Assembly: GCA_019918135.1 (NCBI GenBank)
Contig: WBZZ01002773.1
Coordinates: 120,001 to 184,000, forward strand
Reading direction: 5' to 3'
Length of the DNA stretch: 64,000 bases
Source of the DNA: Paulinella micropora
Taxonomy: Eukaryota > Cercozoa > Imbricatea > Euglyphida > Paulinellidae
The position numbers were made by a program, and so were the translations under genes. A model generated the notes under the pieces. It worked only from the letters and a program-made list of their open reading frames with translations, had not been told where the DNA came from and did not search any database. Within the stretch, counting starts at the first letter, position 1. Each line of letters begins with the position of its first letter. Of this stretch, positions 39,700 to 51,551 are shown piece by piece.

Positions 39700-40865
39700 C
39701 CGACGGAACGGCGAGCCTCCTCGGGTGGCACTCCCCACCCGATCCATCACGGCCGGTGGCACTGCCAAGCCAGGTCGAGGGAGTTGGTGGCGCCACCGGC
39801 AGGTAGACAGGGTGCGGTGGGCCCCGGCCCAGCGGGTCCGACCGGCGGTGAGACAGACACGGCGGTGGCACCGTCGGCCGGGTCAGGCTGGCGGTGGCAC
39901 CGACCGACTATCACGCCGGGAGTGACGGTGTGGCAGAGGGTGACCGGGCTTCTCTCGGTCGGGTGGCTAGATTCGTTTGGCCGGATACGAACGACTGCAT
40001 TTTTCTCCCCCCCTCCCTTCTCCCTTCCCTTCTCCCTTCTCCCTTCTCCCTTCCCGCGGCCCAACATTGTGCAGGCCCCCCCCAGGCTTTTCTGTCCAAC
40101 ACTGCTCCGGTGCCCGGTGCCATCGACTGCTTTTTCTGTGATAACCGCAGAACCAGGGAAATTTCCCGTAACAATCGGAAAAATTAAGCAGGTGGCTCGC
40201 AAGTGTCCTAATAGCGAGAATCGCACTGGTGGGTCCAAGCCTGGCCTGACCTCGCCGGGTGGTTACGGGTGCCACCCAGGTACAGAATGGCATCGGAGCC
40301 AGTCCTGCCTATCGACAACCAATCACGAATTAAACTTTTTCCTTTTTTCTACCCGTAAATAGCGGTGTTTTTTTAGTCTTGTAGGGGGCAGTGCCTGACC
40401 TTACACGTCTGGGGTGGCACCCCCTCCCGAGGCCTTGAACCACAAGTGCGATTCTCGCTACTTGGACACTTACGCCCCGCTGGGATTTTTTTTGGGTTAG
40501 GTAAGAAAAATTCGCCTGGTCTTGCGGCAGGAAAAGAAAGCTACCGGTGGCACTGGCCACCGGACCGCCATACTGGACGGACCAGCCCGGGCGGGGCCTG
40601 CTCAGTGTTCGGCCGCGGGAGGGGAGAGGGGAGAAGGGAGAAGGGAGAGGGGAGAAGGGAGGGGAGAAAAAAAGGCAGGCAGAATGTCAGGCCAAAGGAA
40701 TACCCCCGAGGATATCCGGCGACTGGTGCCACCCCCGACCGAACAACCCAGGCAATCTGTGCCACCCGACCGGAAGAGGGTGGCCTCCTGTGCCACCCGA
40801 CCGAAAAGTGATGGCGTCCCGTGCCCACCCGACCGGCAGGGCCGGGCCGCTCGTGCTAGTAGCGC
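39700..40865. repeat. Foldback repeat element, copy 1
   Basis: A large inverted repeat. Arms at about 39975-40231 and 40441-40698 match as reverse complements, clearest in the inner ends (AAGTGTCC...AGCGAGAATCGCAC against GTGCGATTCTCGCTA...GGACACTT) and in the CCCTTCTCC/GGGAGAAGG tracts. Outside the arms are short repeats containing GTGCCACCC and CCGGTCGGG units. The loop has a short AT-rich part. No coding capacity. Foldback-type DNA elements have this shape; no target duplication was identified. Confidence 0.65.
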
Positions 40866-41319
40866 TGGCTCTCGGACTGCCCCCGTGCCAGCCGGCGCTG
40901 CGGTAGATGATGAGGGGGGAGGGTGTGTCCGAGCTGCAGGAAGAACCCCAGGCTGAGGGGGGCGCGCGTGTATTTAACTAGAGCAGTGTCTTTTTTAATA
41001 ATTCTCGCCGGCCGGCCGGGGTCTGCGCCCGCCGGCGCTGAGCTAGTGGAAAAAGAGAAGCCTCACGTCATACTGAGAAATACCCACCTCGCACTCTCCG
41101 CCTGGCAGTGATGCCCGTGCAGCAGAAAAAGCGGTTACAAGACAGCAAGCTACAAGAAGAGAGCGAGTACCAGCCAGCGAAAGGACAAGGGCTGGAAGGG
41201 GGTTGCTGGCTTTTGCTTCCTATAGCTCGGCTAGCCGTACTACTCGCAAAGACTCTGGGGTTGCTCTCCTGTGGTACTAGAGTTCCCCTGGCGCGAGTGT
41301 TTTCGGTGTGCCTGGTTGC
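40866..41319. other. Stretch downstream of copy 5, no gene seen
   Basis: Contains a stretch resembling the 3' UTR of copy 2 (GAAAACACTCGCGCCAGGGG on the minus strand), so the 3' part of the copy 5 transcription unit extends here. Confidence 0.4.
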
Positions 41320-43512
41320 TTAGGAAGAAGGAGAGTAACCACACCCGCGCTCGTACAAGCCGTCGTTACAGGCAGCAGGCAGGTTGCTCAGCCTGATACC
41401 TATGCCAGGCACGATGAGTCCAGTACTACCCTGGAACACTTCTGTGCAACTATATGAGGAGTCTAGGTTCCAGGCTGTGAGGTTTTGATCAAAAACACAG
41501 TTGCCAGAGAACATGTCCGTTATTGTCATGGCGGACGACATGCCCCAGCTGCCCAGCGGCTGGTTAAACACGCACATGTTCACAGGGGCACAGGCGAAAG
41601 TCTGTTGGAAACTGGTGACCATGCTTACGTCCCAGCCGCCAATCGGTTGGTTGAAGGCGTACGCGTTCATGAACCCGTACGACAAGGAAGTGACCCTCCT
41701 TACGTCCCAGCTTCCGATCGATTGGTTAAAGGCGAACGCACCCTGGAAGGTGAACGAGAGCCTGGTGACCCAGCCCGTGTTCCAGCCCCCGATCGGCCGG
41801 TTAAAGGCCCACGCGTCCTGGAAAGTCGCTAGTAGGCCGGTGACCTGGCTCGTGTCCCCAGCCGCCGATGCTGCCATTGAAGGCCCTTGCGCCGCGGAAG
41901 GTGCGTTCAAGGCTCGCGACGCCGCTCGTGCTCCAGCCGCTCAGGTCCTGGTTGAACTTGGTGCAGCCTTCGAAAAGGGAGCGGAAGCCTTTGCGGTGTG
42001 TGCCGGGGGTGAGCCACGACCAGTCCCGTCGCGCGCGTCGCCCACGAACTCGCTCATGCCGATCAGCAAGTACTCGGGTGCCACGCCCCACAGGGCCCGC
42101 GAGCCGGCCGTCGGCGCCAGGTAGCGCAACGGAGACCCGCCTACCCCCCGCGCGAACAGCGGGGTCGTGCTGCCGACGGGGTGGTACAGCTGCACGTCGC
42201 CCCACGCCACCACGTCCACTACCCAGGCGCCCTTCACATACCGCAGCCCGTCCACGCGGCCGCTGAGCCGCAGCCAGTAGTCGCCGGCGCCCATGTATGT
42301 GTGATTGCAGACGGCGCCGTTGGCGTTTGCGCACGAGCCGGGCGCCGACCCGTCCCCCCAGTCCACGCCGTGCGTGCCACCCTGGCCCGGGCCGGCCGCG
42401 GGCGACAGCGTCAGCGTGGCCGTGGCGTTGTTGGAGTGCGTGCGCACGAGCGCCAGGAAGAGCAAACGCGAGCACGCGGCGGGCCAGTGCGCCTGGTCGA
42501 GCGCCGTGTACGGCGCCAGCCGCGTGCAGTCGGCCGAGCCCGGCGCGAGCGTGGGCGTCGACCAGCCAGTGAGCGACTCCCGGAAGTCGCTGCCTAGCCC
42601 TCGGAACAGCCCCGAGAAGCGCGACAGGCTCGGCAGCGACGTCCAGCCACCGGCCCCCGTGCGCGTGAGCGCCGAGCCGCCCGCAAATAGTTCGCTCACG
42701 TCCTCGAGCCGCGCCGTGTCCCAGCGCGACAGGTCGAGCTGTGTCAGCGCCAGCAGGCCCGCGAAGGCGCGGCTGGCGTTGCGCAGCCGGCGCGTGTCCC
42801 ACGCGTTCGTGCCCCGCAGGCTCTCCAAGCCAGTGGAGTTCTCAAACAGGCCGATCGCCGACTCGGCGCCCGACACGTTGAGCCCGTAGCTCAGGTCCGG
42901 CAACGGAGCGGTGAGGCCCGCGAAGCTGTAGTCCCAGCTCTGCACGAGCCCCGTGTCCGGCAGCGAGTCCAGCGGCGGTACGTACGTCAGGCCCGGCGCC
43001 GAGTACAGGTGGTAGCCGCTCGTCTCATGGAAGCGCAGCTCCCCCCACTGCACGATGGCGTCCAGCCGCAGGCCCGCGGGCGCCGTGGCGTGCCAGGCGG
43101 GCGTCAGCGCCCAGCCGCGCACGGGGTAGCGTCCGCCGGGGTCCGCCGTCACCGTGTACGTGCCGGGAGCAGCGTACGTGTGCGTGCAGGGCGCGGCGCC
43201 GGCGTCCAGGCACGGCGTGGGGGGCGAGCCGTCCCCCCAGTCGACCGTGAACGACGTCGGGACGGTGGCCTGGGCCTGGCGGCGACGGCGCGCCGGCGCG
43301 GCGGGCGGCCACAGGGGCCACCCGAACGTGTCCTGCGGGGCCGCCGTCGTGATTTCCAGGATCGTGGCGCCGCCGGGGCACACGACCGAGGGGCACGCCT
43401 CCTCTTGGGTCGGGTACTGCACGGGGTACGGGCACCCGGCGCCGGCGGCCCGGAGCCACCCGAGCAGGAGGCGCCACGGGCGCCACGGCTGGCGGGCGGA
43501 GGCGGGGTGCAT
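41320..43512 (-). pseudogene. PKD/BspA family copy 5, nearly intact with two small length changes
   Basis: On the minus strand from the ATG at 43512, preceded by the family 5' block at 43528-43538 and CTACAG. Signal peptide (LLLGWLRAAGAG), both PKD-like domains, and six BspA repeats to 41320. Compared with the other copies, two bases (AG) are lost near 42027 in the sequence for DWDWSWLT, and one C is gained near 41855. Both are small and in C-rich context, so this copy could be intact in reality. Flanked on both sides by foldback repeats. Confidence 0.75.
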
Positions 43513-43860
43513 CTGTAGCCCGGGGCGGGTGGTTTAGCAAATGCAAGGGGGGTGGGCCGGGGGGGGGGGGGGGGAGCAGTGCCCCCTGCCGCCGGCGTGG
43601 CGCGGCAGGGAGAGAAGCCCAGAGGAGGTCGCCTCCTGCCCCCTCCCGCCTCCCCCCGCACTGCGCCCCTCCCTGGCACCGGACGCGCCCTCCTGCCGAA
43701 CGAGGTGCTAAAACCTAGGGTAGTGTGGGGTGGCTTTTCTGCTCAAGGCTGTGCTAAAACCCAGGGAGGGGGTCGGCTAGACTCGGTGCTAAAAGCACAC
43801 TGGGAGGGGGGGGGGTGCTTTTCTGCTCAACGCGGTGCTAAAACCTACCCGGAAAACTAA
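43513..43860. repeat. Upstream region of copy 5 and short tandem repeats with GGTGCTAAAACC
   Basis: After the 5' block, four diverged units at about 43707-43855 share GGTGCTAAAACC and GGCTTTTCTGCTCAA. C and G runs lie between. No gene seen. It abuts the truncated left side of foldback copy 2. Confidence 0.5.
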
Positions 43861-44640
43861 AGCCGGCGGGGCGTAAGTGTCCTAGTAGCGAGAATCGCCC
43901 TGGTGGGTCCAAGCCTGGCCTGACCTCGCCGGGTGGTTACGGGTGCCACCCGGGTACAGAATGGCATTGGAGCCAGTCCTGCCTATCGACAACCAATCAC
44001 TAATTAAACTTTTCGATTTCTTACCCGTAAATAGCGGTGTTTTTTTGTCTTGTAGGAGGCAGTGCCTGATTTTACTCATCTGGGGTGGCACCCCCTCCCG
44101 AGGCCTCGAACCACAAGTGCGATTCTCGCTACTTGGACACTTACGCCCCGCGGGATTTATGTTTTTGGTTAGGCAAAGAAAATTCGCCTGGTCCTGCGGC
44201 CGGGCAAAAAAAGCTACCGGTGGCACTGGCCACCGGACCGCCATACTGGACGGACCAGCCCGGGCGGGGCCTGCACAATTTTCGGCCGCGGGAGGGGAGA
44301 GGGGAGAAGGGAGAAGGGAGAGGGGAGAAGGGAGAAGGGAGGGGAGAAAAAAAGGCAGGCAAAATGTCCGGCCAAGCGAATACCTTCTCCCCCTCAGAGA
44401 TCCGGCGACCGGTGCCACTCCTGCCCGCGAAAGCCACTGCCAGCTGTGCCACCCGGCCGGCAGGGCGGGGGGCCGTCAGTGCCACCCCCGACCCGGCCAG
44501 TCAGGGCCAGCCGTGCCACCTGGCCGGCAGAGGGGGGCCCCCTGTGCCACCCCCGACCAGACAACCCCGGCCGGCTGTGCCACCCGGCCGGCCTGGCCAG
44601 GCCGCTTGGCTGCTGGCGCGCGCGGCCACCCTCCCCGTGC
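43858..44640. repeat. Foldback repeat element, copy 2 (left arm mostly missing)
   Basis: From 43879 to about 44415 it matches 40203-40745 closely in the same orientation. Its inner inverted ends (GGCGTAAGTGTCC at about 43870 and GGACACTTACGCC at about 44135-44150) are better kept than in copy 1, but the outer left arm is absent. The outer right part has at least five GTGCCACC units. Lies between copies 5 and 6. Confidence 0.65.
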
Positions 44641-44806
44641 CAGCCGGGGGAGAGCAGGGCAGGGGGACACGCGGCGGCGGGGGTAGGGAGGGGGGGGGGA
44701 GGGGGAGAGCGAGAGGGGGTCTGCACGCCGCCCCCGGGGGTCTGTTCTCCCCAAAGCCACCAGGTAGCCACCTCCCCCGCTAGCCTCCTCGGGTGACAGC
44801 GGGGCC

Positions 44807-45406
44807 ATGCATCCTGCTCGCGCAGTCTGGTGGAGCCCGTGGGCCCTTTGGGGCCTGTGGCGGGCCGGGGTCCGCGCCTACTGCCCGTTCGTGTGCCTGC
44901 CGCCCGGCTGCCCCGCGGCCGGCGGCGTGACGGTGCTGGAGCTCACGACGGCGGCCCCGGACGACACGTTCGTGTGGCCGCTGTGGCCGGACGCCGCGCC
45001 GACTGCGCGCCGTCGCCGCCAGGCCCAGGCCGCCGTCCCGAATTCGTTCACGGTGGACTGGGGGGGACGGTTCGCCCCCCACGCCGTGCCTGGACGCCGG
45101 CGCCGCGCCGTGCGCGCACACGTACGCGCTGGCCGGCACGTACACGGTGACGGCGGACCCCGGCGGGCCTGACCCCGTGCGTGGCTGGGCGCTGACGCCG
45201 GCCTGGCACGCCGCGGCGCCCGCGGGCCTGCGGCTACCCCGCCTCCTGCAGTGGGGCGAGCTGCGCTTCCACGAGACGAGCGGCTACCACCTGTACGCGG
45301 CGCCCGGGCTCGCGTACGTGCCCCCGCCGGCCTCGCTGCGGGACGCGGGTCTCGTGCGCGTCTGGGACTACAGCTTCGCAGGCCTCACCACCCCGCTGCC
45401 GGACCT
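44807..45406 (+). pseudogene. PKD/BspA family copy 6, cut off at the composition boundary
   Basis: Start ATG at 44807 (MHPARAVWWSPWALWGLW), a diverged signal peptide, the first PKD-like domain and the following SGYHLYAAPGLAYVPP segment. A one-base gain in a G run near 45060 changes the frame. Homology to the other copies stops after CCGGACCT at about 45406, and AT-rich sequence begins. The promoter-like block of the other copies is not recognisable upstream. Confidence 0.75.
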
Positions 45407-45826
45407 TAATATAGTACTAGGGGGCCAGTCCTAATAACTATATCCAAAGCCGGTGTGAGTGAACCCGACCATGCGATAAACCGACACAAGTAGAGACGGA
45501 CCGTGCTGGTATGACGATATTAAGTATATCCAAAGAAAAATATATTTAATATGTCTACTATGAGAACATTTATTGAGAACATCACCCTGGATATTTGAAG
45601 CAGGGTCGTACCAGGAACACCATCGCTAAACTCACAAGGGATCCCCTTCTACGGTGTCGTATCCATTTGCCGACTGACCTTCGCACTCATATGTTGCGAT
45701 AAAAATGCCAAGTAACAACCATGGTATAAAAATATTTTAATAAGACATGATCTGACATGGGCACTATGAGATTAATCCACATGCAGCTTTCAATGTCCGA
45801 CGCGTGATAAAAGAAAAAAATGTCAC
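45407..45826. other. Noncoding stretch at the edge of the gypsy element, candidate 3' LTR
   Basis: AT-rich, no frame; contains a repeated TATATCCAAAG (about 45438 and 45525) and TATAAAAATATT. Abuts the truncated copy 6. Confidence 0.4.
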
Positions 45827-47800
45827 TTACTGCCTTCGTCGCCTTGCGCGAACCCCTTTGCCAGGTGGCGGGCCGCCAACAAAAGTCAAGTCAAACTTTG
45901 ACTCCTCAAGAATGTCCCATATTTTGTTAGGGATGGCGCCCAATGATAAGTCAAAAGGAATGTCAAGCACTCCCCTAGGCAGTGACTGAATAGTCCACGC
46001 AGTGTGGTCTTTGTCTCGAGGGGTAATAGTATCATCCCATGTCTCGAGATTTTTCGCGTCTTTGTATACCGGTAAGTATTGTCTAGCTTTTGGATCCTCA
46101 ACAGGGTCCATGCTTCTCCAGAAATGGAGTACCGGTTGTATCGTTTTTGCTGCTGAGGATCTCTTCGATGTCCGCGCTACCCGTGTAGTCTGCGGGACCG
46201 CCACAGCTCGCATGAGATCAAGATCTGAGAGAGTGTCATCGGCAACATGAGATTCTGCCGGTCTCAACAGATAAAAAGCGTCTCGGACCCACTTGATGGT
46301 CGCAATCGCCTCGCCTTTCTTCCATCGCGCATGTCGAATGTCCACATTACCCGCGTTTGGGTTAGTGTCCTTCTCTTCTCCTCCTCCATGGACATCCGTC
46401 GCTCGCGTCGATCTCGCCACCTTCCTCGGTTGGTCGAAGATAAGGTCATTTTGCGCTCTCCTCCTCTGCGCCTCCGTGAACTTCTCCTTTGTACCGCCGC
46501 AGACTATGGGGGCCTTAGACTGAGTCCCCGCCGCGCTTTTGCGGTTTGAGTCTTCCTTGCTCTCCTTCTCGGTCTCCTCCTTCTCCGAAACAGGTGCCCG
46601 ATAGGCATTCTCCTCCTCTAAGGTATCCTCCTTACTGATAGGCGGTGCCTCTTTGAAATCCTCCTCATCCGTCAACGCCTCCTCAACGGATTCATCCCCG
46701 AGTAAGAAGGGGTCATATTTGATCAGCCTTCGAACATTCACAATTTGCACCTTCCCTCTACCCCTGATCTTATAGTTCAGAGGTCCCATCTGCTCCATAA
46801 TCTGGTATGGTCCTTTCCAGTGGGTAAACAGCTTAGAGCTAACCCCCTTAGGGACTTGAGGATGGTACAGGAGTACAACATCCCCAACCCGGAAACGGAC
46901 TTGATCTAAGTGCGCTTGTCGCACTCCTTGTGCATCAGTCTTTCTGCGCTCCGCCTCCCTATGCGCCGCAACTATTTGCTCCGCCTCCATCTTCGCTCTT
47001 AGCCTCATCCCGAACAACTCATCCTCATCTGCCCAAGTGTCCTTTGGATGCAGAAGCGAGGTTGGGATATTAGGCTCTCGGCCGTAAACCAATTGATATG
47101 GCGAGACTGAGCTCCTGGCTCCTCCTAATGCCGATGAGGGTAGTTCGTTGCAAAGGCAAACGAAGGTGCTGCCTCCACCTAGGCTCTCTGATTCTCCTTC
47201 TTCATAGAGTACATCTTAAGCGAGGCTTTGAGAGGTCTATGCACCCGCTCGATCTTGCCATTCGCTCTCGGGTTATAGGCAGTAACATATTGCCATTTCA
47301 TCCCGTAGTACTTAGATAGTCTGTCGATGACTTCATTATTAAAGTCAGAACCTCGATCAGAACATATCTTTCTAGGCACTCCGATCTGCGAGACGATCCT
47401 GTCGATCAGAGCCTCCGCAGTTGTCTTGCCTGTAACGTCCTTAACAGGAACAACCCAGACATAATTGGTGGCTCGATCTATCGCAGTAAGAAGGTATTTG
47501 TACCCTTCGGCCGATTCGGGGAAAGGTCCCACATGATCGATGTGTAAGAATTCAAACATCCCGGCGTGTAACGGGAATGTACCGATCAGGCCGAAATTCG
47601 CCTTCAACGGTGTCTTTGTGGTTTTGCATGGGATACATGCGTCTACTTCTCTGTCTATCTCCTCCTTCATTCCTTTCCACCAAAATCGCCTCGCTATGAA
47701 CCAATGAGTTCTTTGTCGACCCGGATGTGCCAGTAAGGGGCAGTTATGGGCTGCAACATATATGAAGCGCCTCAACTTCTCCGGTACCCAGAGAGTCCAT
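45827..47800 (-). mobile_element. Gypsy element: integrase core and C-terminal extension
   Basis: Zinc-binding and core segments are seen (VDACIPCKTTKTP, FLHIDHVGPF, SDRGSDFNNEV, NGKIERVHRP), then a C-terminal part with FRVGDVVLLYHPQ and HWKGPYQIME typical of gypsy integrases. A long charged extension ends near 45827. Fossil part of the element. Confidence 0.75.
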
Positions 47801-47949
47801 TTGTCAGGCTGTGATGCAAATTTGCCATGCTGGCCCTTGTACCACAATAGCCCATCTCTCCACGCCATCTCCTTCATTTGATCTTTGATCTGCGGAGTCT
47901 TTTTAAGCTCATTAGGGTTCTTGTATAACGTTATGAGCTCCTTGAACTT

Positions 47950-50676
47950 CGGATCCGTCGCCTGCTGCTGCCTCCATGCGGTAGGCGAGGCGATATTGAT
48001 AGTACCGTCCTCCAACCTTACTCCTACCCTCTCCGGGTTTTCATCAAGCTCGCTTCGATTTTCCTGTGGAGGTTCAGTATAGACCTCAGTCGTCTCCTCC
48101 TCCTCTTTTATATTCGCCTTCGCATTCTCGTATGCCTCATAAGACCACTCAGCGTCTTCGAGAACATGCGCCTCACAGCATATGCCATGATCCGGGCCTT
48201 GAGGACTATATCGTAGACCCGTGCGGTCATATCGAACGCCTCTTGCCATCTGCATCGCCTCTATGTGGCTTACCTCGTACACCTTGTCCGTGGACAGATC
48301 TATCATTTCCACTGATGATACGAGAGCCGACACCTCCGACTGAGACTCTAGCCTAGAAAGGCTATCAGCGACTACGTTTCGCTTTCCCGGTAAATAGACC
48401 ATCGTGAAATTGAAACATGACAAGAAAGCTTGCCACCGCGCCAAACGGCCGGTTTGTTCATGATTCATCAACCAAAGAAGGTTGTGATGATCGGTCCTAA
48501 CCGTGAATAGAGGTCCTCCCCATAGATATTCTCTGAGCCTCTTGAGAGCCCATACTACTGCCAACGCCTCTCTCTGTCGCGTGCAGTAATTTCGCTCCGC
48601 CGCACATAGCTTTTTACTAATAAACATGATCGGGCGCAACTTTTTCTCCTCATCTTCTTGTTGCAGCACCGCGCCAATCGCAAACTTAGATGCATCCGTG
48701 TCGACTACGAACGGCTTCGTAAAGTCGGGCATCATAAGTACTAATCCGCCGTCCTTGGGATCTTTGTAAATGAGATCTTTGAGCGCATTAAACGCCTGCA
48801 AAGCCTCCTCATCCCACTTCTCAAAGTCTCCAAAATCAATCATCTTCTCCAACTTAGCCCGAGTTGCACCCCAATCGGGTATGAACTGGCTGTAGTACTG
48901 TGCCATCGCAAGAAAAGAGTGTAACTCTGTGCGATTCTTTGGCAACTATCTACTCATGATCTCCTCCCTCTTCTCGCGCGATATCGAGACTCTGTTATGA
49001 GAAATCTCGTAACCCAAATACGTCACACTTGTCTTTGCAAGCTGACATTTCTTTAAGTTGCATTTCAGGCCAAAAGCTCCGATGCGCCTGAAGACATCTG
49101 ACAAGTGATCGATATGCTTCCATTGTGTTAGAGTATGCGATAATGTCATCGATGTAACAAAATGCATATTCTCCCGCCTTCTGTCCTCTCCTTCTCATAA
49201 AACCATCCTCCGACTGGTCGCATATTGACCACTCAACATCTTCTGCATCGCCTTCTGAAAGAGCCCCGGGGCCTGCATCGGAAGCACCTTCCACTGGTAT
49301 ATTTCCATACCAACCACGAATGCAGTCAGCCATCTGGATTTCTCGTCCAGTGGTATCTGCCAGAAGCCGTTCTTAAGATCAATGACCGAATAGAATTTAG
49401 CATTCCGCAGCACTCTTCTGCCCTCTTCTAAGGTCGGCAGAGGATTTCTCTCTTCCTCTAGCACCTTATTCACACGGGCATAATTGATCGTCAAACGCCA
49501 TTCTCCTCCTGGCTTGGGGATGATTTTCGGTTGAGAGACAATAGGAGATGTAGATCTCTCAATAAAGTCCTCATTGAGCAACTGTCTCACGTTCTCCTCC
49601 GCTATCCTCGTCTCTTGTATGCTCAAATTTGCCCTCCGCGGTGCCGGAGATGCCTCCGCACCCGGTATCTTGTAAATGACAGCAGTGAAGTCCTCCGACT
49701 TTACACCACCTGCCCGAGGAGGGTCGAAAATTTCTCTGTACGCCTCCATCTTAGCTTTGAGAAGCTCCTTCTCTCTCTCCGTACCCACTCCTTCTTCTAA
49801 AATTTTCCGCGCCGCCGCTTGGAAATCTTCCTCCGACATTTTCTTACGTTCTTTGAGGGGCGCTAAGTCCTCCTCCAAACTCAAATCTTCCTCGGACAAA
49901 TCGTCCAGTCCCGTCCGTTCATACGTGACTGTGTCCGGCTCATCATCATGACCCAGCCCGACAAGCATATCAATAAGGTTCGCGTATTGTATCGGAGCCT
50001 TACGGGTGTAGAAACCATCAAAGCATGTGAAAGCTTGAGGTATCAATTTCAACTTGTCCTGGGCTCTGAGCTTCCGCTTGTATGCACTGCTCTGCTCCCG
50101 AGACCCGAGTCGACAAGCCACCACTAACTGTTGCTTGTGAGAGGGAACCGGTATAGGATGATCAATAAGCCGGTCCCTTATCTCCTGTGCCCATATCGCC
50201 TTCTCATTGTACGGCAGAATGACAGTATACGGCTTGTTACTCTCAAATAGAGTCCGTAGACACTTTTTCACTTCAGTTAATGAGCGCGGCCAGGTAGGCA
50301 CATCGCCCCAAAAGTTTGTGATAAAAGTTTTAATGTCATCCTCTGGAGTATCGGGGATACGCCCCTTCCTCCTTGGCACAAACGTCTCTCTCTTTTCAAC
50401 TGACATCTTTGCGTGGTAACAGTAGCCATTAGTAATATGGACATCTTCCCCACCACCTTCTGCGAATCTGGCCAACGACGGACACTGTTTCGCAACACAT
50501 ATTATCTCCTCATTACGCGCTACGATTGAGTCATCAATAGACTTTTTGTCCCATGCGGGAATCGTAACCGTATACGCCTGCATCTCCGTCTCCCAATTGT
50601 CGGTCCAGGACAGTTCGTCCGGCACTGTGACATAGGGGTGTACATAGGCTTCAGTTACCTCATGTACGAAGGCCAA
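47950..50676 (-). mobile_element. Gypsy element: reverse transcriptase and RNase H region
   Basis: RT landmarks are FYSVIDLKNGFWQIPL and FCYIDDII (the YxDD-type motif); RNase H landmarks are FVVDTDASKFAIGAVL and VVWALKRLREYL. This is the most recognisable part of the element. Confidence 0.8.
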
Positions 50677-51551
50677 CCTTTTCTCTCCGTTGCTAGACTC
50701 AGCTCAAAAGCCTCGTATGAGTCAGTAGCAGTCATCGGATTAATATCCTCCTTCTCTCCATTCTTCACTCCATAAATTACTCGCCGTGCGGCGCAATCGA
50801 TCACTGCCCCCATCGTAGCCAATTGGTCATACGACAGCAGGATTGAACCGTGGTAATCGGGGACAACATAGAGGTCCGCACGATATACTCGACCGGATTT
50901 CAATTTGAAAATTAATGTGACGATGCCCGTAATTTCCGTACGGCTGCCTACCCCTTTTAGGGTCCCCTTTGTTTTTCTAATATTTTTGTCAACCCATGTC
51001 CGGTGACTATTCAAAAACTTCTGGCCGACAATATTAATATTCGCCATCGTATCATTACCAACTTTTAATGTGGTTTGTAAAGTTTCACAAAAGAGGTCAG
51101 TGTAGCATAGCGCGTCCGGTCTATGTATACTAGCCGCTAGCACATGAATTTTTTGTTCTAGGGTTTTGAGTCTAAGCTCAAGTTCCTTGTCCTCCTTCCG
51201 TTCTTCCCTCTTTTCCTCCAACTTAACTTCTTGAGTCTCCGGGGCTTCCGGTATCTCAAGTGTCCGCTTGACAGAGTCCGGTACACTAGATGTACACTTG
51301 TCTACCGTAGAGACGGTTGCGTCCTTTGGGGGAACGGTCCGCTGCTTCTTCGTAGGCGGAGACCTAGCCTTCAGTTGCGGCTTCCTCTCCTCCATCGCCT
51401 TCTTTGCCTTCCTATTCGCATCATTTATCATATTAGCTCTCGAAGGACGAACTAGCAAATGCTTACCTTGAGGCTTGTGAGGCTGCGTGCCTTCAACTTC
51501 ACGTCTAGGAGGAACGGAACCGTTCGTATCCTGTTCAGCAACAGTAGGCAT
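50655..51551 (-). mobile_element. Gypsy element: aspartic protease-like region
   Basis: A charged Pro/Glu/Lys-rich stretch followed by a beta-rich segment (TWVDKNIRKTKGTLKGVG, RADLYVVPDYHGSILLSYD) that resembles retropepsin-like folds by layout. Call rests mainly on position between gag-like and RT parts. Confidence 0.5.

Noticed and set aside
40430-40471. GGTTCAAGGCC / GGTTCGAGGCC on the minus strand of the foldback repeats, like a Pol III B box
   Set aside because: No tRNA fold and no A box at a suitable distance; the T-stem pairing is poor. Not called a tRNA gene or SINE.
40720-40850. Spaced GTGCCACCC repeats as a possible CRISPR array
   Set aside because: Units and spacers are irregular in length, and the same units form the outer parts of the foldback arms.
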